From: Streptomyces albicerus
Lineage (GTDB): Bacteria; Actinomycetota; Actinomycetes; Streptomycetales; Streptomycetaceae
DNA length: 64,000 nucleotides
NCBI RefSeq assembly: GCF_008905045.1
Contig: NZ_VWMY01000018.1
Location: 1 to 64,000 of the forward strand
Direction of reading: 5' to 3'
Both the position numbers and the translations under genes were made by a program. The notes beneath the pieces were generated by a model that saw nothing but the letters and a program-made list of their open reading frames with translations, was not told the DNA's origin and did not search any database. Below are positions 43,296 to 52,475 of the stretch, one piece after another (positions within the stretch are counted from its first letter, which is position 1; each line of letters begins with the position of its first letter).

Positions 43296-44812
43296 GTCAG
43301 GCTCACCCTTCGGCTGAATCTGCGGGCGGCCGGAGCGAGGGCCGCTGTCAGCAGGGCGGTGACGGGGGCGCCGGAGCGGGCCGCGAGGGCGGCCTGGAGG
43401 GGGATCATGGCTCGGATGCCGCCGCCGACGGCTCGTTGGGTGAGTGGGGGTGACGGGTTGAGGGCGGCGTGGAAGAGGGGCCGGGCGCAGGTCACGGCGT
43501 AGACGACGGCGAGCGCTCCACGCAGGGCGGCTTCGCCCTGCGCGGTTGCGCCGGAGGCGGTTGCGCTCAGGGCAGTTGGCCTCGGGGTGGTTGTGTTCGA
43601 GGCGGTTGCGCTCGGGGCGGTTGCGGTGCGCCCCGATGCCAGGAGTCGCCGGGCCACGGGAACCCTCGGGGCCGGTCCCCACGAGAGCGACCCCGAGATA
43701 CGTGCCTCGGAGCCGGAAGTCGGCGCGGCGAGGCCGGCCTCCGGCCCGGGAGCCGAGGAGACGGCACGGGTTCCCAACCGGGCAGCCGGCCCACCGGCTT
43801 GGTTCCGTGCCTGGTCGTCGCGCGTGACCGCCCAGGTCAGAGCTGTCGTCGTCGCCAGCGCCGTCAGCGGGGCCCAAGGTGAACCGCCCTGGGTCTCGTG
43901 GCGGGAGACCGTGGTGACGGCCAGGGTGTGGGTGCCCAGGGCCAGCGCAGAGGGCAATGCCCTGCGGATGTCACCACCGATGTCGTCACGGATGTCACCG
44001 TTGGTGGCTGCCGTGCCGAGGAGGAGGTCCAGAGCACGGGCGGCGGCCATCGCCACCGGGCCCGCGGGGGTGCGTTTGAGGACCAGGTCGTACGACCAGA
44101 CCGTGGCCGCCAGCGCGCCGGCGACGGCGAGCGGTCGGCGTCCCGCGCGGGATGCCAGGGCCAGGCCCGCCGCCGTCAGGCCGCAGGCCGCCGCGAGGGC
44201 CGCGGGCGGCTTGATGCGGCCCGAGGGCAGGGGGCGTTGCGGGCGGTCCACGGCGTCCTCCGCGCGGTCGGCCCAGTCGTTGAGGGCCATGCCCGCCTCG
44301 TACAGGCAGAGGGAGGAGGCGATGGCCAGCAGGGTTCGCGGGTTGGGGCGTGCCCCGGCCGCGGCGGCGCCCGCGAGCGCGTCGCCGGGGACCGTGAACA
44401 GGGCGGGGAGGCGGAGGAGTTCCACCCACGGGTTGGGCCCCGTGCTTGCGCCGAGCGTCCGGCGGCCCGTTCCGAGGGCCCGGCCACCCGCGCGGAGCGC
44501 CTGGCTGTCCGTGCCGACCGGGCTGTCCGTGCCCACCTGACCGACCTGGCCGATCGTGCCGACTGTGCGACTACCCGTGCCCACGGGTGAGGATTCCGTG
44601 GCGTCCGCCTGGGCATCCTCGGCCACTTCCGACCGCCGTCCAAGCAGCGCGCCCGGCCAACGCCCGAGCATCACCCCCGACCGACGCCCACGCGTGGCGC
44701 TCCGCCCACGCCCACTCGTTCCGCCCCGCCCACGTCCGATCACCACAACCAGCGCGGTTCCGAGCACGGCTCCCTGCAAGAGCCCGAGCCTTCCGGCCCT
44801 CAGCCGGCTCAT
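43292..44812 (-). CDS. UbiA-family prenyltransferase (SCO3242-like, EboC-like position)
   Basis: 506 residues from ATG 44812. After a 120-residue basic, low-complexity leader the UbiA fold begins: WVELLRLPALFTVPGDALAG, then the prenyl-diphosphate motif ALNDWADRAEDAVDRPQRPLPSG (N-D-x-x-D...D), VWSYDLVLKRTP as the second motif, and eight or so membrane segments. A 100-residue insertion rich in Ala/Thr/Ser and made of near repeats (TATAPSATASN, TALSATASGATAQ) lies before the last helix. EboC is the UbiA member of ebo clusters. The acceptor may be a cyclitol; inference. Confidence 0.85.
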   Translation of the reverse strand: MSRLRAGRLGLLQGAVLGTALVVVIGRGRGGTSGRGRSATRGRRSGVMLGRWPGALLGRRSEVAEDAQADATESSPVGTGSRTVGTIGQVGQVGTDSPVGTDSQALRAGGRALGTGRRTLGASTGPNPWVELLRLPALFTVPGDALAGAAAAGARPNPRTLLAIASSLCLYEAGMALNDWADRAEDAVDRPQRPLPSGRIKPPAALAAACGLTAAGLALASRAGRRPLAVAGALAATVWSYDLVLKRTPAGPVAMAAARALDLLLGTAATNGDIRDDIGGDIRRALPSALALGTHTLAVTTVSRHETQGGSPWAPLTALATTTALTWAVTRDDQARNQAGGPAARLGTRAVSSAPGPEAGLAAPTSGSEARISGSLSWGPAPRVPVARRLLASGRTATAPSATASNTTTPRPTALSATASGATAQGEAALRGALAVVYAVTCARPLFHAALNPSPPLTQRAVGGGIRAMIPLQAALAARSGAPVTALLTAALAPAARRFSRRVSLT

Positions 44813-45966
44813 CGTCCCTCCCCCGAGTTGCCGTGCGGCTCCCGAAATCCCCGCAACCGCTCCGCGAACCCCACCAGTTCCGCGTACTGCTCCCCCAGGG
44901 CGGCGGGCCCCTCCCCCACCGGGTCCTTGAAGTAGAAGCCGAGTTCGCTCAACGGGCCGGAGAGGCCGACCTCGTGGGCCCGGGCCGTCAGCCGGGCCAG
45001 GTCCAGGATCAAAGGAGCCGCGAGGGACGAGTCGCAGCCCTGCCACGTCGTCTGGAGGATCATCCGGGTGCCGAGGAAGCCGTCGAAGGCGATGTGGTCC
45101 CAGGCGGTCTTCCAGTCGCCGAGTGCCGGTACGTCGTCGATGTGGACCTCGCCCTCGGGGACCGTGCCGAGGGTGTCGGCGAGGACGCGTTCCTTGCCGG
45201 CGTTCTTCGCGGCCGCGGCTCCCGGGTCGGCCAGGGCCGCGCCGTCGCCGCCGCCCAGCAGGTTCGTGCCGGACCATGCCCGGACCGTCAGCGCGCGCTG
45301 CGCGAACATCGGGCCGAGGACCGACCGCAGCAGGGTCTGGCCGGTCTTGCCGTCGCGGCCCGCGTAGGGCAGTCCGGACGACGCGGCCGCCGACTCCAGC
45401 GACGGGTGGTGCAGACCCGTGGACGGTGTGAAGTTGACGTACGGGCAGCCCGCTCGCAGCGCTGCCGCCGCGTACAGGGAGCTGGCGGGGAGCGCCGAGC
45501 CGGCGGGCATGGGTTCCGTGGACGCCACGTTCACCACGACGGCCCTGGCAAGACCGCACCGGCGTACGAAGTCGCGTATGTCGGAGGCCAGCGCCTCGAT
45601 CAGTTCGTTTTCGTCACGTGTGTCGCCGGGCTGGGGGCCGCCGAGCCTGATCTCCCCGTCGGCGGCGGCCAGTTCGGCGCGTACGGCCGACGGAATTCCC
45701 GGCGGCAGCACACCCCCGGCGGCCAGCGCCTCGGCCCGCTTCGGCAGCGGGCAGTCCACCACGTCATGGCCGCCGAACACGAGAGACGACAGCGGGGGCA
45801 GGCAGCAGTCGGCGAAGGCGGGGGTCTCGGTGACCATGCCCGTCGGTGGGTGCAGCCCGGCGGTCACCGCGGCGCAGCCCGCGACGGCCGTAGTCGCGAC
45901 GGAGCCGCGTGCTCCGATCAGCCACACTCCCACCCGGGACGGGGAGACGGACGGTTCGGCGGACAT
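44809..45966 (-). CDS. Inositol-3-phosphate synthase-family cyclase
   Basis: 385 residues from ATG 45966, AAGGAGG six bases upstream. The NAD site is VGVWLIGARGSVATTAVAGC, the central domain has YVNFTPSTGLHHPSL, then GRDGKTGQTLLRSVLGPMFAQR and WSGTNLLGGGDGAALADPGAAAAKN, matching the SGQT and NHLGNNDG motifs of inositol-phosphate synthase. It would cyclise glucose-6-phosphate or a related sugar phosphate. It is the first gene of the Ebo-like series and overlaps the prenyltransferase start. The housekeeping enzyme of Streptomyces is a shorter, different subfamily, so a dedicated product is likely. Confidence 0.85.
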   Translation of the reverse strand: MSAEPSVSPSRVGVWLIGARGSVATTAVAGCAAVTAGLHPPTGMVTETPAFADCCLPPLSSLVFGGHDVVDCPLPKRAEALAAGGVLPPGIPSAVRAELAAADGEIRLGGPQPGDTRDENELIEALASDIRDFVRRCGLARAVVVNVASTEPMPAGSALPASSLYAAAALRAGCPYVNFTPSTGLHHPSLESAAASSGLPYAGRDGKTGQTLLRSVLGPMFAQRALTVRAWSGTNLLGGGDGAALADPGAAAAKNAGKERVLADTLGTVPEGEVHIDDVPALGDWKTAWDHIAFDGFLGTRMILQTTWQGCDSSLAAPLILDLARLTARAHEVGLSGPLSELGFYFKDPVGEGPAALGEQYAELVGFAERLRGFREPHGNSGEGR

Positions 45967-46098
45967 GGGCAGCCTCCTTGTCGTACGTGAGGTCATACGC
46001 GCGCCAGAAACGCGAGCCGGATACGCAAAGTCAGGTGCGCGAAGTCAGATGCGCGAGCCGGAAACGCGAGCCAGAAACAGGAACCAGAAAGGGGCCAA

Positions 46099-46136
46099 GA
46101 CGGCGGGCGGAGGTCCGGCGTCCTCCGCCCGCCGTC
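46099..46136. terminator. Strong terminator between the sugar operon and the Ebo-like operon
   Basis: Perfect 15-bp stem GACGGCGGGCGGAGG / CCTCCGCCCGCCGTC with an eight-base loop, three bases after the ThuA-DUF1080 stop on the minus strand. It shows that the Ebo-like genes start their own transcript in the following 130 bases, which contain short direct repeats (AAACGCGAGCC, AAGTCAG-TGCGCG) but no clear promoter I can name. Confidence 0.9.
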
Positions 46137-46138
46137 GC

Positions 46139-47542
46139 TCAATCGCCCTGCGCGGCGGATCGCGCCGGCAGTTCCTTGATCCGGATGTCACGGAAGGACA
46201 CCTGGTCTTCGGCCCCGTGGTTCTGGATGCCGACATGACCGTCCCGCAGGCTCCGGGCCGGATCGGTGTTGGTGAAATCGTTGATCTTCACGCCGTTGAG
46301 CCAGACGCGGAGCCGTTCGCCCTCCACGCGGATCTCGTACGTGTTCCACTCCCCCGGCGGGTTCAGCGCACGGTCGCGCTTCTTGATGTCGGCGGACTGG
46401 AAGCTGTACACGGACCCGGTCGTGCGGTCTGCCGCGTCCGTGGCGTCGATCTGGATCTCGTACCCGTTGTTGACGGCCGACCAGGGGTCGTCGGAGGCCG
46501 GGAAGCCCACGAACACACCGGAGTTGTCGTCGCCGGAGGCGCTCGCCATCTTCCAGTCGAGCTTCAGCGAGTACGAACCGAAGCCGCGGGCGCCGTACCA
46601 GAGCATGCCCAGGCCGCCGGACGACGTGAGCGTTCCGTCGTCCGAGAGCGAGAACGAGCCCGGCCCCGCCTGCTTCCAGTCCGCCAGCGACTCGGCGGTC
46701 CCGTCGAAGAGAGGCGCATACCCCTTCTCCGGACGGCAGTCGGCCTGTGCGGCGCCGACTGTCCACCGGATGCCGCCCAGCAGGTGCTGCCGGAAGGCGG
46801 GATCGGCGAACGACTCCTTGGTGTGGCCGCTCCCGGTGTAGAAGGCGCGGCCGCCCCGGTACTCCTGACACCAGGCGATCGGATGGTCGCCGTTCATCGT
46901 GCCGCCGCTGTACGACGACTCGTCGAGCGAGGCCAGGACATGGGCCCGGTCCCGGGGGTTGGAGCGGTAGTTGTACCACTCGTCCGTACGGTTCCAGGAC
47001 TCCCCGAGGTGCGAGGTGGCCGGGTGTGCCCGGTCCTCGACCTCGATCCGGGCCGGCTGGATCGCCGGGTGCGACTGGAAGTAGGCGCCCGCGAGACCGC
47101 CGTAGAACTCCCAGTCGTACTCGGTGTCGGCGGCCGCGTGGATGCCCACGTATCCGCCGCCGCGCCGGATGTAGCCCTCGAAGGCGCTCTGCTGTGTCTC
47201 GTTGAGCACGTCACCCGTGGTGGAGAGGAACACGACGGCGTCGTACCGGGCGAGGTTGCGTGAGGAGAAGGCTCCCGCATCCTCGGTGGCGTCCACCGTG
47301 AACCCGTGCTCGGCTCCGAGGGCCTTCACCGCGGCGATCCCGTCGGGGATGGAGTCGTGCCGGAACCCGGCGGTCTTGGAGAACACCAGGACCCGCTCTC
47401 CCGCGGACGACGCGGACGACGCGGACGAGTCAGCTGAATCAGACGATTCGGAGGGTCCCTTCGAAGCGGCCGGCCCCGACACACACCCGATGAGCAGGGC
47501 GGCGCCGACAACAGCGGTCACTGTTCTACCAGTTGCTCGCAT
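46139..47542 (-). CDS. Lipoprotein with ThuA and DUF1080 domains
   Basis: 467 residues from ATG 47542. A lipobox AALLIGC-VSG is at the N-terminus, a Ser-rich linker follows. Residues ~50-270 are the ThuA (glutamine-amidotransferase-like) fold: VLVFSKTAGFRHDSIPDGI, YDAVVFLSTTGDVLNE, GGGYVGIHAAADTEYDW, HPIAWCQEYRGGRAFYTGSGH. Residues ~285-460 are a DUF1080 jelly roll (YAPLFDGTAESLADWKQAG, GMLWYGARGFGSYSLKLDWK, WNTYEIRVEGERLRVWLNG). DUF1080 proteins are 3-keto-disaccharide hydrolases; ThuA is linked to 3-keto-trehalose. It should act outside the cell on oxidised sugars. Confidence 0.85.
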   Translation of the reverse strand: MRATGRTVTAVVGAALLIGCVSGPAASKGPSESSDSADSSASSASSAGERVLVFSKTAGFRHDSIPDGIAAVKALGAEHGFTVDATEDAGAFSSRNLARYDAVVFLSTTGDVLNETQQSAFEGYIRRGGGYVGIHAAADTEYDWEFYGGLAGAYFQSHPAIQPARIEVEDRAHPATSHLGESWNRTDEWYNYRSNPRDRAHVLASLDESSYSGGTMNGDHPIAWCQEYRGGRAFYTGSGHTKESFADPAFRQHLLGGIRWTVGAAQADCRPEKGYAPLFDGTAESLADWKQAGPGSFSLSDDGTLTSSGGLGMLWYGARGFGSYSLKLDWKMASASGDDNSGVFVGFPASDDPWSAVNNGYEIQIDATDAADRTTGSVYSFQSADIKKRDRALNPPGEWNTYEIRVEGERLRVWLNGVKINDFTNTDPARSLRDGHVGIQNHGAEDQVSFRDIRIKELPARSAAQGD

Positions 47543-47552
47543 GGCGCACCCC

Positions 47553-50069
47553 TCAGCCGGTTGTGAAGGTGAAGTCGTCCACGTCGTACAGCGCTCCGGT
47601 CCCGCTCCCCTTGAAGACGAGGTAGAGCGTGGTGGTTCCACCCGGCGCACGTGTCAGATCGGCGCTGACGTCCTGGAAGTTCTCCCAGCCGCCGGTCACC
47701 GGAACGGTCGCGGTGCCGAGCAGGCGGCCGGTGGGCGAGCCCGCGCGGACCTCGAGCTTTCCGCCCGTGCCGCCGGAGGAGATACGTGCCGTGATCTTCT
47801 TGGCGTTGCTCAGGACGTACGGCTCGAAGGAGATCCAGTCGCCGTTGTTGACGTCACCGACGGTCTTTCCGCCGTGTGCGGTGGCCTTCGTGATGATCGA
47901 CACGCCCTGGGACTTGCCGTAGTGCTCAGCCTGCCGGTGCTTGGGCTGGACGACGCTCTGGTCGTGCGAGGTGAGCGGCTCCTGGCCGCCGCCTCCGCCG
48001 TCGGTGTACTCCGCGTCGAAGACACCGAAGATGTTCGCGTCCTCGTCGTGGCCGCCGTCGGCGCTGGTCTGGATGGTGCCGGAGCAGCCGTTCGCCGAGG
48101 TCACGGGGTGGCCGTGGCTGTCGTGGCCGAGGACGAAGGTGACCTTCACCTTGGCGCAGTCGATCGTGCCGTCCTCCGGGTCGGTCACCCGCACCTTGAA
48201 CGGCACGGCGTCACCGAAGCTGAACATCTGCCCGTCGCGCGGTAGATCCAGCACGACCTTCGGCGCCGTGTTGCCTACGACGATCTGCACGCTCGCGCTT
48301 CCGGTGCGCCCCGAGGCGTCCTTAGCGGTCAGCGTCGCCGTGTAGGTGCCGTTCTTCTTGTACTTGTACGTGGGGTTGGCCGACGTCGACTTGCCGCCGT
48401 CGCCGAAGTCCCAGCTGTACGTGAGGGCGTCACCGTCGGCGTCCGACGTGCCGGCGGAGGAGAACTTCACCCGCAGCGGCGCCTGTCCCGACGTCCGGTC
48501 GGCCGCGGCCTGTGCCACGGGCGAGTGTCCGTCGGTCGCGTTCTCGATCCGGTACAGAGCGGAGTTCTCGTCGCCGCCGAACCACGCCAGGCCGTAGTCG
48601 AGGACGTACAGCGCGCCGTCCGGGCCGAAGGCCATGTCCATCACCTGGGTGCCGGTCCACGGCACGTCGTTGATGGACTGCACCGCACCGCCGGCATCCG
48701 ACTCGATCCGCTTGATCCAGCGGCGGCCGAACTCGCCCGCGAAGAAGTCCCCGTCGTACGCCTCCGGGAACTTGACCGGCGAGTCGAGCGAGGCGTCGTA
48801 GTGGTAGACCGGGCCGCCCATCGGGGACTCTGAGCCGGTGCCGAACTCGGGCACGGAACCGCCGTCATAGGGGATCCAGGCCGTCTCGGCCGGGGGCAGA
48901 TCCGTGAGGCCGGTGTTGTTCGGCGAGGTGTTCTTGGGGGCGGCGCAGTCGAAGGCCGCACCCGAAGCGCCGGTCGCGAAGTCGTAGTCGATGTAGGCGT
49001 CGTTGTCGCCCGTGCAGTACGGCCAGCCGAAGTTGCCGGGCTTCGTCACGCGGGCGAACTCGACCTGTCCGGCCGGGCCGCGTGCGGGGTCGGCGGCACC
49101 GGCGTCCGGGCCGTAGTCGCCGACGTACAGAATCCCGGTCTTCTTGTCGACGCTGAAGCGGAACGGGTTGCGGAAGCCCATCGCGTAGATCTCGGGCTTC
49201 GTCTTGTCCGTGCCGGGGGCGAAGAGGTTGCCGTCGGGGACCGTGTACGAGCCGTCGGCGTTCACCTTGATGCGCAGGATCTTGCCGCGCAGGTCATTGG
49301 TGTTGCCGGAGGTCCGCTGGGCGTCGAAGACCGGGTTGCGGTTGGCGCGCTCGTCGATGGGCGTGTAGCCGTCCGACTGGAACGGGTTGGAGTCGTCACC
49401 GGTCGACAGGTAGAGGTTGCCCGCGGCGTCGAAGTCGATGTCGCCGCCGACGTGGCAGCAGATGCCGCGGGTCGCCGGGACGTCCAGGATCTTCTTCTCG
49501 CTGGCGGCGTCGAGGGTGCCGTCGGTCTTCAGGACAAACCGGGAGAGCCGGTTGACGCCGTCGAAGGGCGCGAAGTCGGCGGGGGTGCCCGTCTCGGGGG
49601 CGTCGCCCGCCGGGGTGTCGAGCGGCGGGGCGTAGTAGAGGTAGATGAAGCGGTTGTCGGCGAAGCCGGGGTCGACGCCGACGCCCTGCAGGCCTTCCTC
49701 GTCGTGCGAGTAGACGTCGAGCTTGCCCGCGAGCTTCGTGGTGCCCGCCGCGTCGGTGAGGCGCAGTTCACCGTCGCGCGAGGTGTGCAGGACCGAGCGG
49801 TCCGGGAGGACGGCCAGCGACATGGGCTCGCCGACCTCGGGTTCGCCCTTGGCGAGGGTGACCTGCTGGAAGTCCTCGGCCGCGGGAGCGGCGGCGGGAG
49901 CCGCGTTCGGATCGGCGACGGCGGCGCCCGCCGGAGGTGCGGCGAGAGTGAGGGACGCGCCCGCGAGGAGCGCACCCGTCAGCAGGGCGAGCGCCTTGCG
50001 GAGTCGGAGTCTCGGGCGTCGTCTGTGACTCTCGGTTCTGTTGGTGCTGGTGGGGTCGTTCGCGTGCAC
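47553..50069 (-). CDS. Secreted PQQ-type sugar dehydrogenase with PKD and carbohydrate-binding domains
   Basis: 838 residues. A signal peptide (about 25-50, ALLTGALLAGASLTLAAP) leads to a six-bladed glucose/sorbosone dehydrogenase propeller (about 70-520: DEEGLQGVGVDPGF, GGDIDFDAAGNLYLSTGDDSNPF, AMGFRNPFRFSVD, MDMAFGPDGALYVLDYG). Next comes a PKD domain (PLRVKFSSAGTSDADGDALTYSWDFGDG), then a bridge and a C-terminal CBM6-like beta sandwich (AEHYGKSQGVSII, VNNGDWISFEPY). The four-domain layout is common in Streptomyces. It would oxidise polymeric or linked sugar at the surface and feed ThuA-DUF1080; the link is inferred from gene order. Confidence 0.85.
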   Translation of the reverse strand: MHANDPTSTNRTESHRRRPRLRLRKALALLTGALLAGASLTLAAPPAGAAVADPNAAPAAAPAAEDFQQVTLAKGEPEVGEPMSLAVLPDRSVLHTSRDGELRLTDAAGTTKLAGKLDVYSHDEEGLQGVGVDPGFADNRFIYLYYAPPLDTPAGDAPETGTPADFAPFDGVNRLSRFVLKTDGTLDAASEKKILDVPATRGICCHVGGDIDFDAAGNLYLSTGDDSNPFQSDGYTPIDERANRNPVFDAQRTSGNTNDLRGKILRIKVNADGSYTVPDGNLFAPGTDKTKPEIYAMGFRNPFRFSVDKKTGILYVGDYGPDAGAADPARGPAGQVEFARVTKPGNFGWPYCTGDNDAYIDYDFATGASGAAFDCAAPKNTSPNNTGLTDLPPAETAWIPYDGGSVPEFGTGSESPMGGPVYHYDASLDSPVKFPEAYDGDFFAGEFGRRWIKRIESDAGGAVQSINDVPWTGTQVMDMAFGPDGALYVLDYGLAWFGGDENSALYRIENATDGHSPVAQAAADRTSGQAPLRVKFSSAGTSDADGDALTYSWDFGDGGKSTSANPTYKYKKNGTYTATLTAKDASGRTGSASVQIVVGNTAPKVVLDLPRDGQMFSFGDAVPFKVRVTDPEDGTIDCAKVKVTFVLGHDSHGHPVTSANGCSGTIQTSADGGHDEDANIFGVFDAEYTDGGGGGQEPLTSHDQSVVQPKHRQAEHYGKSQGVSIITKATAHGGKTVGDVNNGDWISFEPYVLSNAKKITARISSGGTGGKLEVRAGSPTGRLLGTATVPVTGGWENFQDVSADLTRAPGGTTTLYLVFKGSGTGALYDVDDFTFTTG

Positions 50070-50156
50070 GGATGCCTCCAGAATGGGGCCGGTTGTACAT
50101 GCGGGTGCGTTACGCCGGGGTGCGCCGTCACCCCGGAGACTCTGCGAGGGGGGTGG

Positions 50157-51161
50157 CTAGTCGTTGCCGCCGAACGCCGCGTCGAAGGACGCCGTCGGCG
50201 GTTCGAAGTCGTACGCCTTCAGTCGGGTGAGTGCCTCGGGTGCGCCCTGGAGGCGGTCCATGCCCGCGTCCTCCCACTCGACGGAGATGGGGCCCTGGTA
50301 GTCGATGGAGCGCAGCATCCGGAACACGTCCTCCCAGGGGACGTCGCCGTGGCCCGCGGACACGAAGTCCCAGCCGCGGCGCGGGTCGCCCCACGGCAGG
50401 TGCGAGCCGAGGCGTCCGTTGCGGCCGTCGAGGCGCTTGCGCGCTTCCTTGCAGTCGACGTGGTAGATCCGGTCGCGGAAGTCCCACAGGAAGCCGACCG
50501 GGTCGAGGTCCTGCCAGACGAAGTGCGAGGGATCGAAGTTCAGCCCGAAGGCGGGCCGGTGGTCAACTGCCTCCAGCGCGCGCTGAGTTGTCCAGTAGTC
50601 GTACGCGATCTCGCTCGGGTGGACCTCGTGCGCGAACCGCACGCCCTCGGTGTCGAAGACGTCGAGGATGGGGTTCCAGCGCATCGCGAAGTCGTCGTAG
50701 CCGCGCTCGATCATCGACTCGGGGGCGGGCGGGAACATCGCGACCAGGTGCCAGATCGCGGAGCCCGTGAAGCCGATGACGGTGTCGACGCCGAAGGCGG
50801 CCGCGGCACGCGCGGTGTCGGCGATCTCGGCCGCCGCCCGCTGCCGTACACCCTCGGCCTCGCCGTCGCCCCAGATCCGGGCCGGGAGGATCGCCTGGTG
50901 GCGTTCGTCGATGATGGCGTCGCAGACGGCCTGGCCGACCAGGTGGTTGGAGATGGCCCAGCACTTGAGGCCGTACTTGTCGAGCAGTTCCCGCCGGGAG
51001 TCGAGGTAGGTGGAGTCCGCGAGGGCCTTGTCGACCTCGAAGTGGTCGCCCCAGCAGGCGAGTTCGAGTCCGTCGTAACCGAAGTCGCGGGCGAGCCGGC
51101 AGACCTCCTCGAGCGGCAGGTCGGCCCACTGGCCGGTGAAGAGCGTGAAGTTGCGCGGCAT
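50157..51161 (-). CDS. Sugar phosphate isomerase/epimerase (TIM barrel)
   Basis: 334 residues from ATG 51161. Barrel strands carry FTGQWADLPLEEVCRLARDFGYDGLELACWGDHF, KCWAISNHLVGQAVCD, VIGFTGSAIWHL, VRFAHEVHPSEIAYDYW, GLNFDPSHFVWQDLDP, IYHVDCKEA, and ISVEWEDAGMDRLQG. The metal residues (Glu, Asp, His, Glu) are in place. It follows the Gfo/Idh gene by 14 bases; the pair oxidoreductase plus isomerase is typical for inositol or 3-keto-sugar breakdown. Confidence 0.85.
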   Translation of the reverse strand: MPRNFTLFTGQWADLPLEEVCRLARDFGYDGLELACWGDHFEVDKALADSTYLDSRRELLDKYGLKCWAISNHLVGQAVCDAIIDERHQAILPARIWGDGEAEGVRQRAAAEIADTARAAAAFGVDTVIGFTGSAIWHLVAMFPPAPESMIERGYDDFAMRWNPILDVFDTEGVRFAHEVHPSEIAYDYWTTQRALEAVDHRPAFGLNFDPSHFVWQDLDPVGFLWDFRDRIYHVDCKEARKRLDGRNGRLGSHLPWGDPRRGWDFVSAGHGDVPWEDVFRMLRSIDYQGPISVEWEDAGMDRLQGAPEALTRLKAYDFEPPTASFDAAFGGND

Positions 51162-51175
51162 GGGACTGGCCCTCC

Positions 51176-52402
51176 TCAACTCGCTATGGGTGTGTAGACG
51201 GAGTTCTTCTCGGCGCTCTCCTCGACCGCCGCGAGCACACGCTGCACCTGCAGCCCGTCGGCGAAGGAGGGCAGCGGTTGCTCGCCGGCCGCGATCGCGT
51301 GCACCAGGTCGCGGGCCTGGTGGACGAAGGTGTGCTCGTAGCCGAGGCCGTGGCCCGGCGGCCACCAGGCCTCCAGGTAGGGGTGGTCGGGTTCGGTGAC
51401 GAGGATGCGGCGGAAGCCCGCGTGCGTGCCGGGTTCCGTTCCGTCGAGGTACGAGAGCTCGTTGAGCCGCTCGAGATCGAAGGCCAACGAGCCCTTCTCA
51501 CCGTTGAGTTCGATGCGCAGGGAGTTCTTGCGCCCGGTCGCGTACCGGGTGGCCTCGAAGGAGGCGAGGGCACCCGAGGCGAACCGGCCGGTGAACAGGG
51601 CGGCGTCGTCGACGGTGACCGGGCCGAGTTCGCCTCCCGAGACGGCGGACAGGCCGCTCGATGCCGCTTGGGGCACCGGCCGCTCCCGTACGAACGTCTC
51701 GGTGAGCGCGGACACCCCCACGACCGGCTCCCCCGCCAGATACTGCGCGAGGTCGACGATGTGCGCGCCGAGGTCGCCGAGGGATCCCGAGCCCGCCGTC
51801 TCCTTGCGCAGCCGCCAGGTCAGCGGGAACTGCGGGTCCACGAGCCAGTCCTGAAGGTACGTCACCCGTACGTGCCTGAGGGCGCCCAGACGTCCCTCGG
51901 CGACCATCTTCCGGGCGAGCGAAGTGGCGGGCAGCCGACGGTAGTTGAAGCCGACCATCGCCAACTGGCCGCGCGTCGCCGCCTCTTCGGCCGCCCGGGT
52001 CATCGCCTCGGCCTCCTCGACCGTGTTGGCGAGGGGCTTCTCGCACAGCACGTGCTTGCCCGCGGCGAGCGCCGCGAGGGCGATCTCGGCGTGGCTGTCG
52101 CCGGGGGTGCAGATGTCGACCAGGTCGACGTCGTCGCGGGCGATCAGCGCCCGCCAGTCGGTCTCGGCCGCCGCCCAGCCGAGCCGGTCGGCCGCCGCGC
52201 GTACGGCCTGTGGATCACGGCCGCAGACGGCGGCGAGGACCGGTCGGCGCGGCAGGTCGAAGACGCGGCCCACGGTGCGCCAGCCCTGGGAGTGGGCGGC
52301 GCCCATGAACGCGTATCCGACCATGCCCACGCCCAGCGCGGGCTTGTCGGGCCCGGCATCGGCCCGGGCCCCTGCCTCGTCGCCCTCGTGCGGCTGTCCC
52401 AT
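51176..52402 (-). CDS. Gfo/Idh/MocA-family oxidoreductase
   Basis: 408 residues. After a 22-residue leader, the Rossmann part is GVGMVGYAFMGAAHSQGWR, then VDICTPGDSHAEIALAALAAGKHVLCEKPLANT (the EKP motif with catalytic Lys), and the C-terminal half includes SLGDLGAHIVDLAQYLAG and DDAALFTGRFASGALASFEATR. It should oxidise or reduce a sugar or cyclitol with NAD. Together with the isomerase and ABC system it forms the cytoplasmic part of the pathway. Confidence 0.9.
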   Translation of the reverse strand: MGQPHEGDEAGARADAGPDKPALGVGMVGYAFMGAAHSQGWRTVGRVFDLPRRPVLAAVCGRDPQAVRAAADRLGWAAAETDWRALIARDDVDLVDICTPGDSHAEIALAALAAGKHVLCEKPLANTVEEAEAMTRAAEEAATRGQLAMVGFNYRRLPATSLARKMVAEGRLGALRHVRVTYLQDWLVDPQFPLTWRLRKETAGSGSLGDLGAHIVDLAQYLAGEPVVGVSALTETFVRERPVPQAASSGLSAVSGGELGPVTVDDAALFTGRFASGALASFEATRYATGRKNSLRIELNGEKGSLAFDLERLNELSYLDGTEPGTHAGFRRILVTEPDHPYLEAWWPPGHGLGYEHTFVHQARDLVHAIAAGEQPLPSFADGLQVQRVLAAVEESAEKNSVYTPIAS

Positions 52403-52475
52403 GCGGAAGTCCTCCTCGTCGTCGTGGCGCTGTGGGGGGTTGGACCTGCTTGGCAGGCCTTTGGAGCAGTGCGCA

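Noticed and set aside
42285..43877. A 530-residue extended form of the Ebo-unit isomerase
   Set aside because: The first ~190 residues are the shadow of the prenyltransferase low-complexity part; ATG 43295 overlaps the upstream stop and starts the barrel properly.
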